Positions 32,215-45,300 of a stretch of DNA of 64,000 bases are shown here, in pieces (position 1 is the first letter of the stretch; each line of letters opens with the position of its first letter). Position numbers and translations under genes: made by a program. The notes beneath the pieces are model-generated. The model saw nothing but the letters and a program-made list of their open reading frames with translations, did no database searches and was not told the origin of the DNA. The stretch is from positions 434,001-498,000 of the forward strand of contig WUJK01000008.1 of NCBI GenBank assembly GCA_011317545.1, read 5' to 3'. The stretch comes from Coniella vitis (Eukaryota > Ascomycota > Sordariomycetes > Diaporthales > Schizoparmaceae).

Positions 32215-35200
32215 CTTTTTTTCCCCTCCCTCAAAAGTGCTCTTTTCCCCCCCCGTGTGTTCTTGGTGTTTGGAGAGGCTGGCTGGCAGTGGGCCGACTC
32301 CACGCGGAGGGCATCAATGGGGAGCGCGCTGCCGAACCATAACGGTGCCCCTCGTGGTGGAAATGACCGATCGTGGGTTGGGCGTTGCTCATCAAATGGT
32401 AACCGGTCAAGAGGGGCCAAGAACCTGCTTGCCAATGAACTGGACCAAGGACTGGCAAGCAGAAAAAGGGCCGACTTGTTTGCTGGAGTCTCACGTTCAG
32501 GCTCTTTTGTCTCGGCCACCATAGAAGTAGTAGAAGCCACGCTGTAGGCTTGGACACAACAAGAGTTAGGTGCCCTATGGCTTGGCTGGGACAGTGTCAT
32601 GTCGTGATGCTCTCTGGCTCCTGGGCCACGATGATAAAGTAACCATCTCTAGAACAGACACCAGCTTGTAGCCAGCAAGACCCTCCCTCTCGTCTGCAAT
32701 ACGGAAGTCAATACGCAGTGCTGCAATATCCAGTGCTTCACGTATATCATTGCTTTGCGAGTCTGCCATGCAAACTGCTGGCGCTTCCAGCCCAAACACC
32801 AAACCCCAGTCGACCTGAAGACTGTCGAATTTCCCATTCGGGGAGCCTGGAGAGCCCGTCCGCCCAGTCGGGCCCCCTTCCAGGGACCAGCCTCGTCCGA
32901 GTCAGTGGTTGTTTTGCAAGCCCACCCCACGTCCTAATATCGCCGGAAGGCCTTTCCGGTGGGGACTGGGCGCACCACAGCGTGGGGAGCCAGGTGCTCG
33001 TCGAGGCTTTGGGGCATTGGTGAAGGAACTACTGTATGCTTCTATCGACGTGCTACTCGCCCAGAATTGCCCTTGTCGAATCTGGCGTGTGCGTGCTATC
33101 TCTCTAGATCAGCTTCTATCCGTCTGGGTCAGGCACCAGGGGCAAAAGCGATGGACGCCTGCTCGGCGTCCCAGCGAACCGTGCTGCTGTAGATGATCCG
33201 TGACGGGGGCTGCTGAGCCTCGTCGCCGTGCAAAGGGTCTCGTCGTGGCCGTGGGAAAATAGTAACCTTGAGAAAAGAGATGAGTCTAGCCTTGAGTGGG
33301 CCTTTTCGACTGGCAGGTCCTGTAGAACAAAAATGCCATGTGACAAGACGGGGAGGGTCCTATAGTGAAACGCTCCACTATCGTATTTGTAGCTTTCTTT
33401 TGGCGAACGTTCCATGGACGAACGACCTGGAGCATTCTATCACCGTCAGCTGCCATGTACCTGGGCAGTCATCCTCTCTCGGCTTTGGAGATAGTTTACA
33501 TAGTATCTTGAAGAATTGATGGGGATTTATCCATCATCATTTTCTCGTCACATTTCCCTTGCTTTACATAGTATGTTTGATCTCCTGGTTCCCCGGTCTT
33601 GGAGTTGGGGATTAGCCTTTGCGTCCCAGCTCACGGGGTCACACACACACACTCTCTCTCTCTCTGGCTCGGGTCCGCGTTTCCCCGTGGCTCTCTGAAT
33701 CTCTCCAGGTTTTGTAGGCAGGTCAAGCGTACAGCATGAGCTACACTTCTATCAAGTGCTGGTCTGCAATGGGAGGGGACGAGTCACGTCTCGTGTGGTC
33801 TGTCCTTCCGTCTACGCCGGTTCCTTGAAAGCATTCTGGTCTTCTGGCTGTGGGCGCATCCATAATCTCCGGTGTGTAACCCGTAGACAGTGAAGCGGAA
33901 ATCCACATCTAGCAGCACAAGCCCGCCAGACGAGGAGGGATAAAAAAAAACAAGACTTCTCGTATTTCCTTTGCTCTTTGGGCATCAATTCTTTTTAATT
34001 TTTTTTTCCTCTCGCGAGGACGGGCCTGAACGGCCCGCTCTGGCGAGCCGATCGCTTGTCGAGAAAAGGGCCTTGTTCTCCCCCACTCATCTTAGCGAGC
34101 GAGCAGCGATAGAAAAAGAAAGAAAAAAAGAAGCTACTATATAGTAGTACCGTGACAGCCTCAAGGCTAGCAGCAAGCCAAGTACGACAAGGGAGTGAGT
34201 GATGGGTGGGGAGGTTCCGCTCTTCACGTCCCAGAGATAATATACAGTTATTTTGGGAATTTCTTTCTTTTTTTTTCTTTCTTTCTTCCCTCCCTCACAA
34301 AAGTGCCCATACGCAATATCCGAGCGGGAAGCCTTTCCCCCATCCGCTGTCACATGTTGAATCCATCACCCGGCCGGTGCCCCGACCAAGCGGGCGTCTC
34401 ACCAACGATCCAAACAAAGCGTTTTCTACGGGGCATCTCTGAGGAGCCCAGCACATACTCATCGAGTATATGGGGTGTGTAGATGTATATCGCTGACTCG
34501 TTAAGCTGAGAGACGCAGAATCGGATCTTTTACCGTGTCATTCGCCAAAACACAACCTCGTTACCGAAGCAGCGTCGAACATTGAATCGAAACGGTCACT
34601 CATCACAAGCCAGCCCGCTCGCAAAACCAGAAGCAGCCTAGCCACCCTTCTACATAGTACATAGTATACCACGTGCATGTCTTGACCCCCCCGGTGGCTG
34701 CGGCCGCCCTTCCGGTGTTTTGACTTTGTCGGGGAGAGCAGCGGGTAACCCGAACAGTGTCCATCGTCTGCAGCTAATGGACGCCAGAGAACTTCTTGTG
34801 TAGGGTCCCCTTGCGAGCAAAAAGGAACCTGGGCATGCCAAAATGACCTTGTCCGCACCACTCACACGGACTTTATATAGGCCGCCGCCATCTTTGCATT
34901 GGACAATCGAGTCGTCCTATGTACCCAGGAGAACACAGAGAGGGTTGCAGGGCTAGAAGGAAGAATTCTCCTGCTAGCCTCTGGTACAATCTAGCATCCC
35001 TAGGACAACTTTCTCCTTCTCTTCTTCCTTGGTGACTACCTGCAAAAGTTCTAGAAAACCACTACATAGTACTACATCTGGGCGGGCTTATGTTACTTTA
35101 GCAGCCGCACAACGATGTAAGCCAAGGCCGACTTGCATGACTGGATGCTGACAGGGCCGGATGCTCAGCGTGCTGCTCCCCCAGACCGTGGTCTCCAGTG

Positions 35201-36400
35201 GCACGGAGTCATCTGCCATGTTAAGTTCATTAGAGTTTTGGCCGGTGCCTTCATGTCGGTACTTGGATCTTCATCTGACTGACTTGTGGAACGTCGCCTT
35301 GAAGCGTCCCTTGGCAAGTCCCTTGGCAGACTTTGTTCATAGAGGTTGTGTACTATGTAAGCGTTCCCTCCCCTTGGCTTACCAGTTCAAGGTACGTGTC
35401 GTCCGGGCCGAGTCACATGCTTGCATATGCATGCAATGCCATAAGTGTCTGTTCCAAGTTTTTTTCATGGGAGGGGTTCTATTCTTCTTTTTTTTCTTTT
35501 CGTGACCCCAGCTCACAAACAGGGGCCCTGGCCGTAGTCACCAATTTCATGTGAACGACCCAGACACGAGATGTATTCTGTCTTCTTACGCTGTCTAACC
35601 TGATACAAGGTTCTTTCCAATTCTCAGAACTTTGATTTCTGATCTCAATCCATCAGAGCAAAGAGTGCACGTGTTGTGAAAGCTCTATTTGCTGACTGAC
35701 TTTGAAAAACATTTCTTGAGGCGCCTATCAAGCTACTATAACTTATATAACAGTATACACTTTCACAAGTCAAAAAGGACGCGTCTCGTGGCGCATTGTC
35801 CAGGCTGCTATTACCGTAATCACTTTTTGCAAAGTTTTTTTCGTGTTATTGGCTTGATTGAATATTTTCAATTTTGTTTTATCTTTGTTATTTTTCTATA
35901 ATTTTCCTTTTTCCTTTTTTTTTTTTTTTTTCCAAAAAAAAAGTCATGTAATGTACCTTACATATGCTCCTGGTGACCGTTTTGCCAAAAGCATAAGGCA
36001 TCATCCTTGTCCTTGTTTTTCCCCACGGGGTATCTGCTTGGCCCTTCTCTCACTTGCTCAAGCCCAGACTCAGGTGCAGCATTTCGCTCTTGTCGCGAGC
36101 TTGTACTTGTTGAAAGAGGGCGATGGTAACATCACGAAAAAGAAAAAAAGACGAAGAAAAGAGAAAAGAAAAAGGGAAGGGATCCATCTACGGCCTTGGA
36201 AAACGCTGAGAGAGGGGCAGGGGGCAGTGGGGAGGTTGGAGGGGGGTTGGTTCAGTTTGCAAAGAATCACTCCAAAGCAGTCAAACTTGGACAACAATAA
36301 CAATAGGACCGTTCGACTGTTTGTCTCGATCCCCGGTGCTTAAATGCTTGTTATACAGCAGCCGCCCCTCCCCCCCCCCCCGAGGCAAGGGCTTTCTTGC
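31916..36400. other. Gene-free region, part 2
   Basis: No recognisable gene. It contains seven of the TACATAGTA words, the T29 run, mixed CA/CT runs at 33638-33665, polypyrimidine stretches (34260-34300, 35905-35932) and a C12 run at 36370-36381. The 185-codon minus frame at 32600-32043 is carried through a poly-Lys run by the T29 tract and is not believed. Confidence 0.45.
32186..32214. repeat. Poly-T run (29)
   Basis: A T homopolymer of about 29 inside the gene-free region, flanked by GC-rich sequence. Confidence 0.95.
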
Positions 36401-36542
36401 TTTAAATCTTTATCCACAAAAAGATGACTTCTGAGCCCGTTTTAGAGTCACGAGCCGAAGGATCTGTCCGATTCTATCCCCTTGCGCCGATTCTGGGATG
36501 AAATTCCCCAAAGTTTAAGGTTTACAGCCTTCATTCTGTCCA

Positions 36543-36576
<34 letters not shown>
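36543..36576. repeat. (CCAG)n microsatellite
   Basis: About eight CCAG units. A shorter TGGC array of the same type in the other orientation lies at about 46167-46187. Confidence 0.9.
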
Positions 36577-36579
<3 letters not shown>

Positions 36580-39123
36580 TAACACCTCATGAAGAATACA
36601 AGGTCCCCTACGAGCCCCCTCTCCCCCTTGCGCTGTGTATGGGGGTTGGGGGGCAGCCAGACGAGACTGGATATCAGGGAACCTTTGATCTCGTGACTTG
36701 TTTCTGCAATTTGATCCTCGCAGCTTGGATACCTTTCATCTCGCGTCGAGGCTACATATAGATCATAACTGGTGGGAATATCATAGGAGGTCGGATCCAC
36801 CCGCGAATCTTGTCCATCCGTTGGAACTCAGCAAGAGAAAGAAAAGAATAAAAAGAAAAACAAATAAATCAATAAAAGCAAAGCAAAGCAAAAGGCGAAC
36901 CGTGCCCGCCGCACAAAAAGGAAAAGACAGCCATACATTTCCATGGGAAACCGACCCAATCGTTGTTGGATCGTCTCCTTCCCCTCCCCCCGGTGGTTGT
37001 GGATGAGACATGAGGCCGGTGATGGTGACGCCTTCTAACCCAACTGCCAACTCTCAGCGTGCTCAACTGTGCAATCCGATCTTGGTGGGATATTTCTTGA
37101 ATTATATCCTATCCATCTATTTATATATATACATATTAATCTTTTTTTCTTTTTTTTCTTCTTCTGACAATTTAAACATCTACCACCCAAGGCCTAGAAC
37201 CAAGACAAGGCCTCGATAATCCGGCTGGGTGGATAATCACACCACGCTGGCAGAGCTACTTTAGAACCCCCGAAATCACAAACGTTTTGGCCCCAGTAAA
37301 AAAAAAAAAACGAGCATCTGCAAGAAAAGAAGGAGATCTCTAAAACTTTGAATGAAGCAAGAAGGGAGAGGGGGGGGCAGAGGAGTGGAATTTAAGCGAA
37401 AGGCTGGTGGGTGCAATTCAAGGGTTTCGCGATAGAGTTCAATAGCAGGGTCAGCAAAATGCGTGTAATGGCCCAATTGGAAGTAAACTTGTGTGCGTTG
37501 GACTTCCACTTTTTTTTTTGCGAAACAGAATGGTTATGACAAGTGATAAGTAGCCGGTGACGCAACATCGAGATCGAGAATGAGTCTGTGGGGGTTTTTG
37601 TTTGATAAAGAAAAAGAGTAAAGGAAGAAGTTGTTTCTTTCATTCTTTTTTTAAAAATTAAATACATATATAAAAGAGGGGAAAAAGGAAAAGAGGAAGA
37701 ACCACCCTTATCAACGAGGGACTTACTGCAACGCCGTGCCTGTGGGCCCGTCGTCCTTTCAAGCAATATACATATTCTTCCGGTGATTGAGCGCTTAATA
37801 TATGCAGAATAGAACCGTCGACGGAGATTACAAGGCTCGAGAGCATGGCAGGGAGGTACCGTGATATTTTATTTGAAGAGGAATCAAGGCAAAATGCTTC
37901 AATGACATACAAAGTTTTGTCACCGCATTGAAGCACGATATGACCTCAAGGCATCCATAGTAAGATACTGGAGTTGCTTGGACATTGACTCTTTAATAGT
38001 AGGCATGCGCAGTGTTTGCCGAGGTATCCAATAGAGCAGCCGTAATTCAACCACGGTTCTCGGACGGAATATTACGGTAGATGTTCAAAGATGTTCGGGG
38101 CATGATTGAGTTCTCGTGGCATACCTGTATTGGAATAATGTGGCAAGGGCTTTCTCCCTCGATGTCTCACAAAATATATACTAGACAGTATCCATGCCTT
38201 GAGTGCCCTCATTGCCCACGACTGAGTCCAATTTGCATTACGCACCATGGCCTCTAGCGGCTCCCAACCAGAAAGAGCCGCATGTACGACATGTCGAACA
38301 ATTGACCTCGAAAGAGGGGAGGAGGCATTTGATTGCATGCTTGATCACTCAATATCTTATGGTGTCCCACGGAATCCATCTCGCTGCCACCTACGATATC
38401 CAAGATTATCAAGCACTATAGTGCTGATCTGCCCAAGTCTCTTTGAGAGACTAAGATATCGTTGTGCGGTTGACTCATGTTTGCACTCGAGTATCAAGAG
38501 AATATACCTTTCTAAAGTATGTTGCAGAATCATCTATCACTTGATCTTGAATCCAGGTTGTCCAGTTATAATCACATACACAAGACACCAAAGTTCCTCT
38601 TGAACTATCCATATTACAACATCTGTCTCCGGTTTCTTTAGAAACGTGCATATTGAAGGCGTATCCCGGAGGTCGACTCCGCCATCCGTTCACTTGCCCT
38701 CGATTGTATGGTAAAGTGGCAATGATGCTGATGCCATTAGAATCGCCAAGTCACACTTGGGATATTTCAGTCCACGCCGACCCTTACAACATCTGCCACG
38801 AGGGAAAAAACAACAGCCGACGACTGTAGACAACAAGACACTCCTGGAATTCTAGACTCTTGCTGTTGTAACGAGTTCATCTCAGAGTCATCGAGCACAT
38901 GCATCGCCACATGTCCGCTTGGCAGAGAATGCATATTTCCGGTCTGGCTAAGGTCGGAGGATTTGCTCCTATGTCCAGTGACGACATGACGTTGTCTTTG
39001 TATACACATGTAGGAATGATCTTCTCTGCGCCGCGGAGTCGCTATGATGCTATCCGGATCATTACATTGCTCTGCTGGATTCTTGCAACTATTCCGCACT
39101 GTTTTGTGTACAAAGTAGGTTGG

Positions 39124-39143
39124 AAAAAAAAAAAAAAAAAAAA
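39124..39143. repeat. Poly-A run (20)
   Basis: Twenty A in a row within the gene-free region. There are no target-site duplications or transposon-like sequence beside it. Confidence 0.95.
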
Positions 39144-41761
39144 GGGAAGCGGAACTTGCGTCTCGGGTCTCCGTATTGTATACAGGTTTGCCACGACGCT
39201 GTGGAATCTGATTTGAGCCGTGATGTTTTCGTAAATGTTGCTGCAAATAGACAAGAATTCAGGCTGGTTCTTTGGCCACAGCACTGGTGCCTGTTGACTT
39301 TAAAACTAGATACATTTGCAGGGGCCGTCTTTTTGATGAAGCATTGAAACAGCTAATGCGATCGGTTGCCATGTCGATGCAATGTCGTGAATCAGTCCAG
39401 AAACCATTGTTGATCTAGGAGTGTGCTCGCACTACCATGTACGGCGTCGTGGCTCAACACTCTTCCTCTCCGGCCAGCAGTCGAAACGGTCAGAGCAAAA
39501 CGGTGACAGCGCGGCTGAGGGGAAGAAAGAAAGGCCTTTTGGTGTTTCAAGGACAGAGTCAGTCACTCTCGCTCGGGCAAAAAAAGAGTTGTCTAAAACA
39601 CACCAGCGATGCCGGATAAAATGAAGGCTCTTATTTCCGTGCTCTGTGCCGTTCTAGGAAAAGATTCTCTCCATGGCAAAAGCTACCAGTCTATATACAG
39701 GTGGTGTATACTATTAAAATATATGACACTGGTGTGTTAGTCCTAGGACACGCCGTATTTAGCAAGTGGATCACTCTTTGCGTCGTCTCTTTGTGGCTTG
39801 CGGTCTACGAGGCCTCTCGAGGCTCTTGGCGTCAGTTGTCAGCCGCGTTGACATTCGCAACCCGCAGCCTCGGCCCTTTTCTTCCTTCAGCTGGACGGAA
39901 CGGAGGTCCTGTTCCTAAGCCCACATGGCACCCCGATATCTCTGGACCCTGGATCCGTGGAACCGGACCGAATAGCGGTTTTGTCCAGGAGCGCGCAATG
40001 GTATTCTTGAATTTGCATTGACAAGGGCACGTTCTCGACTTGTTGCACCTGACTGCGCTTGCTCCGTCCGTGTTCCTTACACAATACTCGTAACATTCTC
40101 ATTCTAAGATGGCTCTTACGTCAAGCACGCCTTTCACCAGTTCATGTCCTTGGTTAGCTTGAGGTTTCGCTGTGATGTGCACCATACAGGATCCGCTCGT
40201 ACACATGTTACAGGCTACTTTTGCCTGTGAAACCCTTGTATGTTCCATTTCTGATATTTTACAGTGAATTTGCAGAATGCATATTCGTGGTCGAGCAACA
40301 AATTTCATGGTACTATTCTGCAAAGCTTGATGCTATCTGACTTGGCAATTATCCTCTACTATGTCATAGCCGTGGTGGCGAGAACAGGTGCGGAAGGGTA
40401 GCAACGAGGCAACGGGGAGACCTGGTGTACATGTCCAAGCAACTCCCGGCCTTGTCCGGCCATAAATACAAGCTAACCGTCGACTCAGGTACGTACCTAC
40501 ATAGTAGCAGCCAGGAAATAGAAAGCAGTTGTCAAAGAACCCTGAAGCCTGTCTGAAATGCTCCTCGAGGGGATTCGAGTCGTGAGCCCTGGGACATCCG
40601 GCTGGGCCTACCCGTTGCGGTTAAGGCAGCGAAAGCCAGTTGTGGCGCTTGGCCGTGTGAAGGAAATGCCGTGTCATTCACACTCTTTTTCTCGCAGAAC
40701 CATGGCGGGGCCAGCATGGGCCTCGTGCCGCGACTTGGTAGCGTGCCTTCGCGTCAACTAAGACGGGCACTTGGTGTTGCTCTGTCGCGAGACAAGGCAC
40801 AACCGAGGTCGAGATTCCCGGTTCTAGTGAGTTGCAGAGGTACATGTGAATAAATCCCATCTAAAAGGATAACAAGAATAAGATTTAGAAAAATAAATCA
40901 AAGAATAAATATCAAGAAGCGCAGCAATTCGAGAAGTCTCTCAGTCTTCATCCTTAGCCTGGTACTTGAAGCCTTCTACATGGTAAATCATATATGGTTC
41001 CTAATATGCCTCAGAGGTTCAAAGGACTGATACTCTCTTCTTTAACTTGTCCGCTGTCACATATCGCAAGCCAACATAAGGTTCTTGTATATATAAGCAT
41101 GGCTTTACACTCGGTGTATGTCTGCTTCATAATACCACTGTTACAAAACTCGCATCTTGTGCATACTATCTCTGGAACCAATCTTGAAGTCAATGTGGCG
41201 GGAATAAACTCGGAGTCCAGTCGGGGTCTGGTTGTCGTCGTCTCGCGCGCGGATTTGCCCCGTTCCTGTCAAGTATGCATCATGCATGGAAGCCCAGAGG
41301 AAGGAATTTCTCTGTCTGTTCTCTTTCCTCCCTTCTTGGTGCGTGTTGTTGAGTAGCTCTTTTCGTGTGAGACAGCTACTTGACTCGTTCTGCCATGAAG
41401 CCCGAGTCGAGCCTCCCTTCTCTTGGCCAATGTTCTTTGGCCTATATTTTTTTTCCCCTACCCTACATAGTACATGGTAGTCCTCTTCAACATGACAGGG
41501 GATGCCCATACCAAGGCCTGGCGGAGGGGAAACAAAGGCTCCTTTACTGGAAGCCGAAAGTGTATCCAAAACCCATTCCAGGAACTCCTTTTTGGGCTTG
41601 ACTCGGAATCTGGGGTTGGTGTCGGTCTACTGATAGTCCAGACAAACCATAACAAACCACCACCTCCACTGTAAGCCAGTCGTCTTAAAGAAGGACGAGC
41701 CTACGTTCTGGTCGGGCACTTGGCATGGTAAATCACGTACAACTAGAGGAAAAAGAAGTTC

Positions 41762-41978
41762 GTGTGTGTGTGTGTGTGTCTGATTCTCCTGCGCATACAC
41801 ACCAAGGACACCTGACCATCTTGCAGTAAGGGTTGCAAGTTCATCACTTGACACGCGCATAACCTGCAAACGGTAAGTCGTGTGGTGGGTGATGACGACG
41901 CGCAGTTGACGATGGCAAATATCCGAAACCCGCGATATCCTTTCTTGCTTTCCCATCCACACACACACACACACACAC
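41762..41978. repeat. Two dinucleotide runs in opposite orientation
   Basis: (GT)n at 41762-41779 and (CA)n at 41958-41978, about 180 bases apart. They are complementary and could pair as a stem in a transcript of the segment. Confidence 0.85.
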
Positions 41979-42227
41979 CACAGTCAGACAAATACTAGTG
42001 TCCACGGTTGTACATACGCAAGGGCAAACTCAATTCTCGACAGCCCTCCCAGACTAGAAGCCTTCTAGAAGGTTTAGTTCGACTCGCAGTCAATGGGGGG
42101 TGTGATCTACTGTCTGCTAACGGGAGAAGCCCTCTCCCACACCCCACACGGGGCCAAGAGAAAAACTAATGGTGAAGGGGGTGTGAACCCCTTGGTGAAC
42201 GTTTTGTTCACTGATGACGCGCCAAGG

Positions 42228-42248
42228 AAAAAAAAAAAAAAAAAAAAA
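42228..42248. repeat. Poly-A run (21)
   Basis: A homopolymer in the gene-free region. Confidence 0.95.
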
Positions 42249-42300
42249 GGGCGGTCCGAGGTCTTTTGTTTGACTCGCCTGTGTGGTGTTTTTCCCCGGT

Positions 42301-45300
42301 CTTGCCTTATCCTGTGATGGGCTACCAACTTTGAATGCTGCAATTAATAGAATACGATTTTTTATTTTTTATTTTTGTTTTTCCTCATTACACGCACTTG
42401 CCAAACCTTATCATCACCAGAATGACACAACAAAACTCCTGGTTGGTTCTGTATGATATTGCCCTTCTAAATGTCAAGAGAGGTTGCCTGTCCTCAGTCA
42501 GGATTCACATGCAACTGACGCGACGATGCAGTCACGTTTATTTATTTATTTATTTAATTTTTTTTAAAAGGAAAAACACCAAGACCTGCATCGAGTTCAA
42601 TGATGGATGCAAGAATTCACGCCGTCTTCTGGGGATCGTCCAGGATCTTCGGAACCAAGGCGCTACTCTGTATAGCACGGGAGCAAAATTGACACTTTGA
42701 CGAATTGTTACCAAGGTCAGGAGAATGGTTGGTACTGGAAGTGGCGAGTTTCACTATATATCTAAATACCCTTGAATAATATTTTATACCAACTTTGCTC
42801 GTACCCTGGCACATACCACGATTCCGGAAGCCAATAACTGCATCATGTCATGGAATGAGTACCGCGGGATGAGAAGGGCGGCATGGATTTGTTGTACAAC
42901 ATGTTATTGAGCGCAAGATGAACAAAAATAACAAGAATCTTTGATAAATTATTCCCAATATAAACGAAAAATGGACAAAACAATATCCCAGTATGAATTC
43001 TATGTACCTGACCCACCATGAAGGTCCGTCCTTTTCTCCCAAACCATGCATAGTTATAAGAGTATTATAGTATCCAGTAACATTTTTCCAAAACGTCCCG
43101 ATACCGAGGACTCGAGGGCCCACCAATGACCGCACCGTGACGCTCCGGCCAGTACGCCGCAGAGATAGAAGTAGCAACTCGCGGCCTTTTGGGGAAAACT
43201 CGAGCCTTTTGAATACACACACCATATACTCCTACTATTATGCACAAGCTGATCTGATATTAGGACAAGCTACGAGGAAATTACGGACTGGGGGAGAAAT
43301 GAGAGTTGGAAAGGAAAGAAAAAAAAATAAAAAATGACACAATTCTGACGTTTGATGCGATTCTGCAGTTGTCCTTGTGGATTAGATAGCCAGGTTTGTA
43401 ACCACTGGGCCTCCAGCTGTATACTCGTTTCCCCCCAGGCATGCTTGTGTACATAGTTGCGGTGCGTATTTGAGTACATAGTATAGACTATGATGTACAC
43501 AAGTAAGAATTGGAATACACCAAGCTATTAGAGTATATGCATGTGAGCTGGAAGGCAAGGATGTGTGTAGCCCTCCCACCTGTCGGGGATTCTGGGAAAG
43601 CAGGCCATACATAGAGTCGGATTTGATGCCCACACTGTTGGCAGTCAACAGCAGCCAGACGAAAACCGTGTTTGCATTCTATGGACCCAGAGAGAAACCT
43701 TTGGTCCTCAACAGGGGCAGCAGAGAACTTGTGTGGGAAGCATCAGAAATGTCGGTGAGAATGCACGCTTGCTTCAAAGATGGTGTGCAGCATCTTTGCA
43801 CGCAATCGCCTGGGTGTGGCCGGGGAAGCAGGCAAAAACGGACAGGTACATATCTCAAGTGCTACTAGCTGTCAGGTGCATGAAGTTTGCGTGGGTTTTT
43901 TTTGTGTTTATTTCTTTTTGTTCTGGCTGCAGCCATTCCTTTTTTGTCTTTTCTTCTTTTTCTTCTTCTTCTTTTTCTTTTATTCTATCCTTTGGGGATA
44001 ATTCAACCAGGCTACTGCCCGACGGATGATTGTCCGGTATTGTCTACATTCGTGTCCGCATATAGTTGAGGGCTGTATCGCTTATTAGCCTCGAAGCCTT
44101 GTTTGGGGAAAACGACAACTCATCAGGCATGATGGAGGGCGTGCTCAAGTGCTCACTTGACGTGACGTGCAGGAACCATTCTGGCGAACCGGCACCGAGC
44201 CGGAACGACAGCTGGCGAGGGTTGGGGGGTTGGGGGAGGGAGGCGTCACGGTCGTGACATGTATTCAACGGTACTATTCTTGCTACTTGACAAATTTGGG
44301 CCTGTAAATTGTTGGGCTACTCATCACTTAGCAGGGCCAGATGTCGATATGTTGAGCTCGTTATCTGCTAGACCTGGTGCTTTATCCGTAGCTGGCGATA
44401 TCATGCAGCTCGTATTCTCCATCATTGTAAGCCTGTCGCATGCTCTTCCTGGAGCGTATATCTCAGGGAGGGCTTCATTATGATGCTGCTCACCAGGTGG
44501 GGTTTGCTACTTGTTATACGCAAAAGAATAGTCTATCAAAGTCCCAAGAACTGTGTCGATAAGAACTCGCCCTCAAGTTAGCTGGGTCACCTCCCTCCGT
44601 CAGTGAACAAGGCCCTGGTGTTCTTACATAGCGTCTGCTCATTTCCAAGCCGTGTCAAAGGAGTTCCTGTGGAATGGTTTGCTTAGCTACGAATTACCCT
44701 AGATAGACTCAAGTTGGGGTTGTACGGTGAGGAAAATGTGAGAATATGCGACCCCCTCCTGTACATATTTACTGCTATGATAGTATAATAAAGTACCATG
44801 TCAGCATGTATATCACCCCCACGCAGAGGTCAGCCTTGAACAGCCCCTACCACATAGTATACATACATAATACTGGCCATTCGCCAGCCCAACTGCCCCG
44901 TCCCGGGTCTAGATCGCCCTGCTGAGAGTGAGTGCTCACATGAACCACTCGAGAGAATTCAGGGTCCTGCTTGGAGAAGGCAAGGTGTGACGTTAGCGGC
45001 TGAGCCTACAGCAGCCGAGCCCAGGGTAGGCTAGCCACATGTGATTTGGTCCTCAACGTTGTTGTCGGCGACGGTGATGCTCGTGATTGTTGTAACGGTC
45101 TGGTGCTTTTCTGTCGAGTTGGCTGGCACAACACAAGATGATCAAGCACAATGAGGAGACAAGCAGGAGTCAACAAAAGGACATGCGCCAGCCTGAGCAA
45201 CGCAGCTGGCCTGCGTCAACTGACAGCTGCAATATCAGGTATCCATCATTGCGGGCTGCTCGGGGTTCAATATCAACTCAGATCACCCGCGAGTGGCCGA

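Larger units (their letters stand above)
36401..42300. other. Gene-free region, part 3
   Basis: No recognisable gene. It contains a CCAG tetranucleotide array (36543-36576), A20 at 39124-39143, (GT)n at 41762-41779, (CA)n at 41958-41978 and A21 at 42228-42248. A 106-codon plus frame at 39701-40021 and a 118-codon plus frame at 38247-38603 have no motif that I recognise. Confidence 0.45.

Noticed and set aside
32043..32600. 185-codon minus-strand frame
   Set aside because: Open only because the T29 tract reads as a Lys run. Nothing protein-like on either side.
36543..36576. Telomere-like or CRISPR-like array
   Set aside because: It is a simple CCAG tetranucleotide run. There are no spacers and no TTAGGG-type units anywhere in the window.
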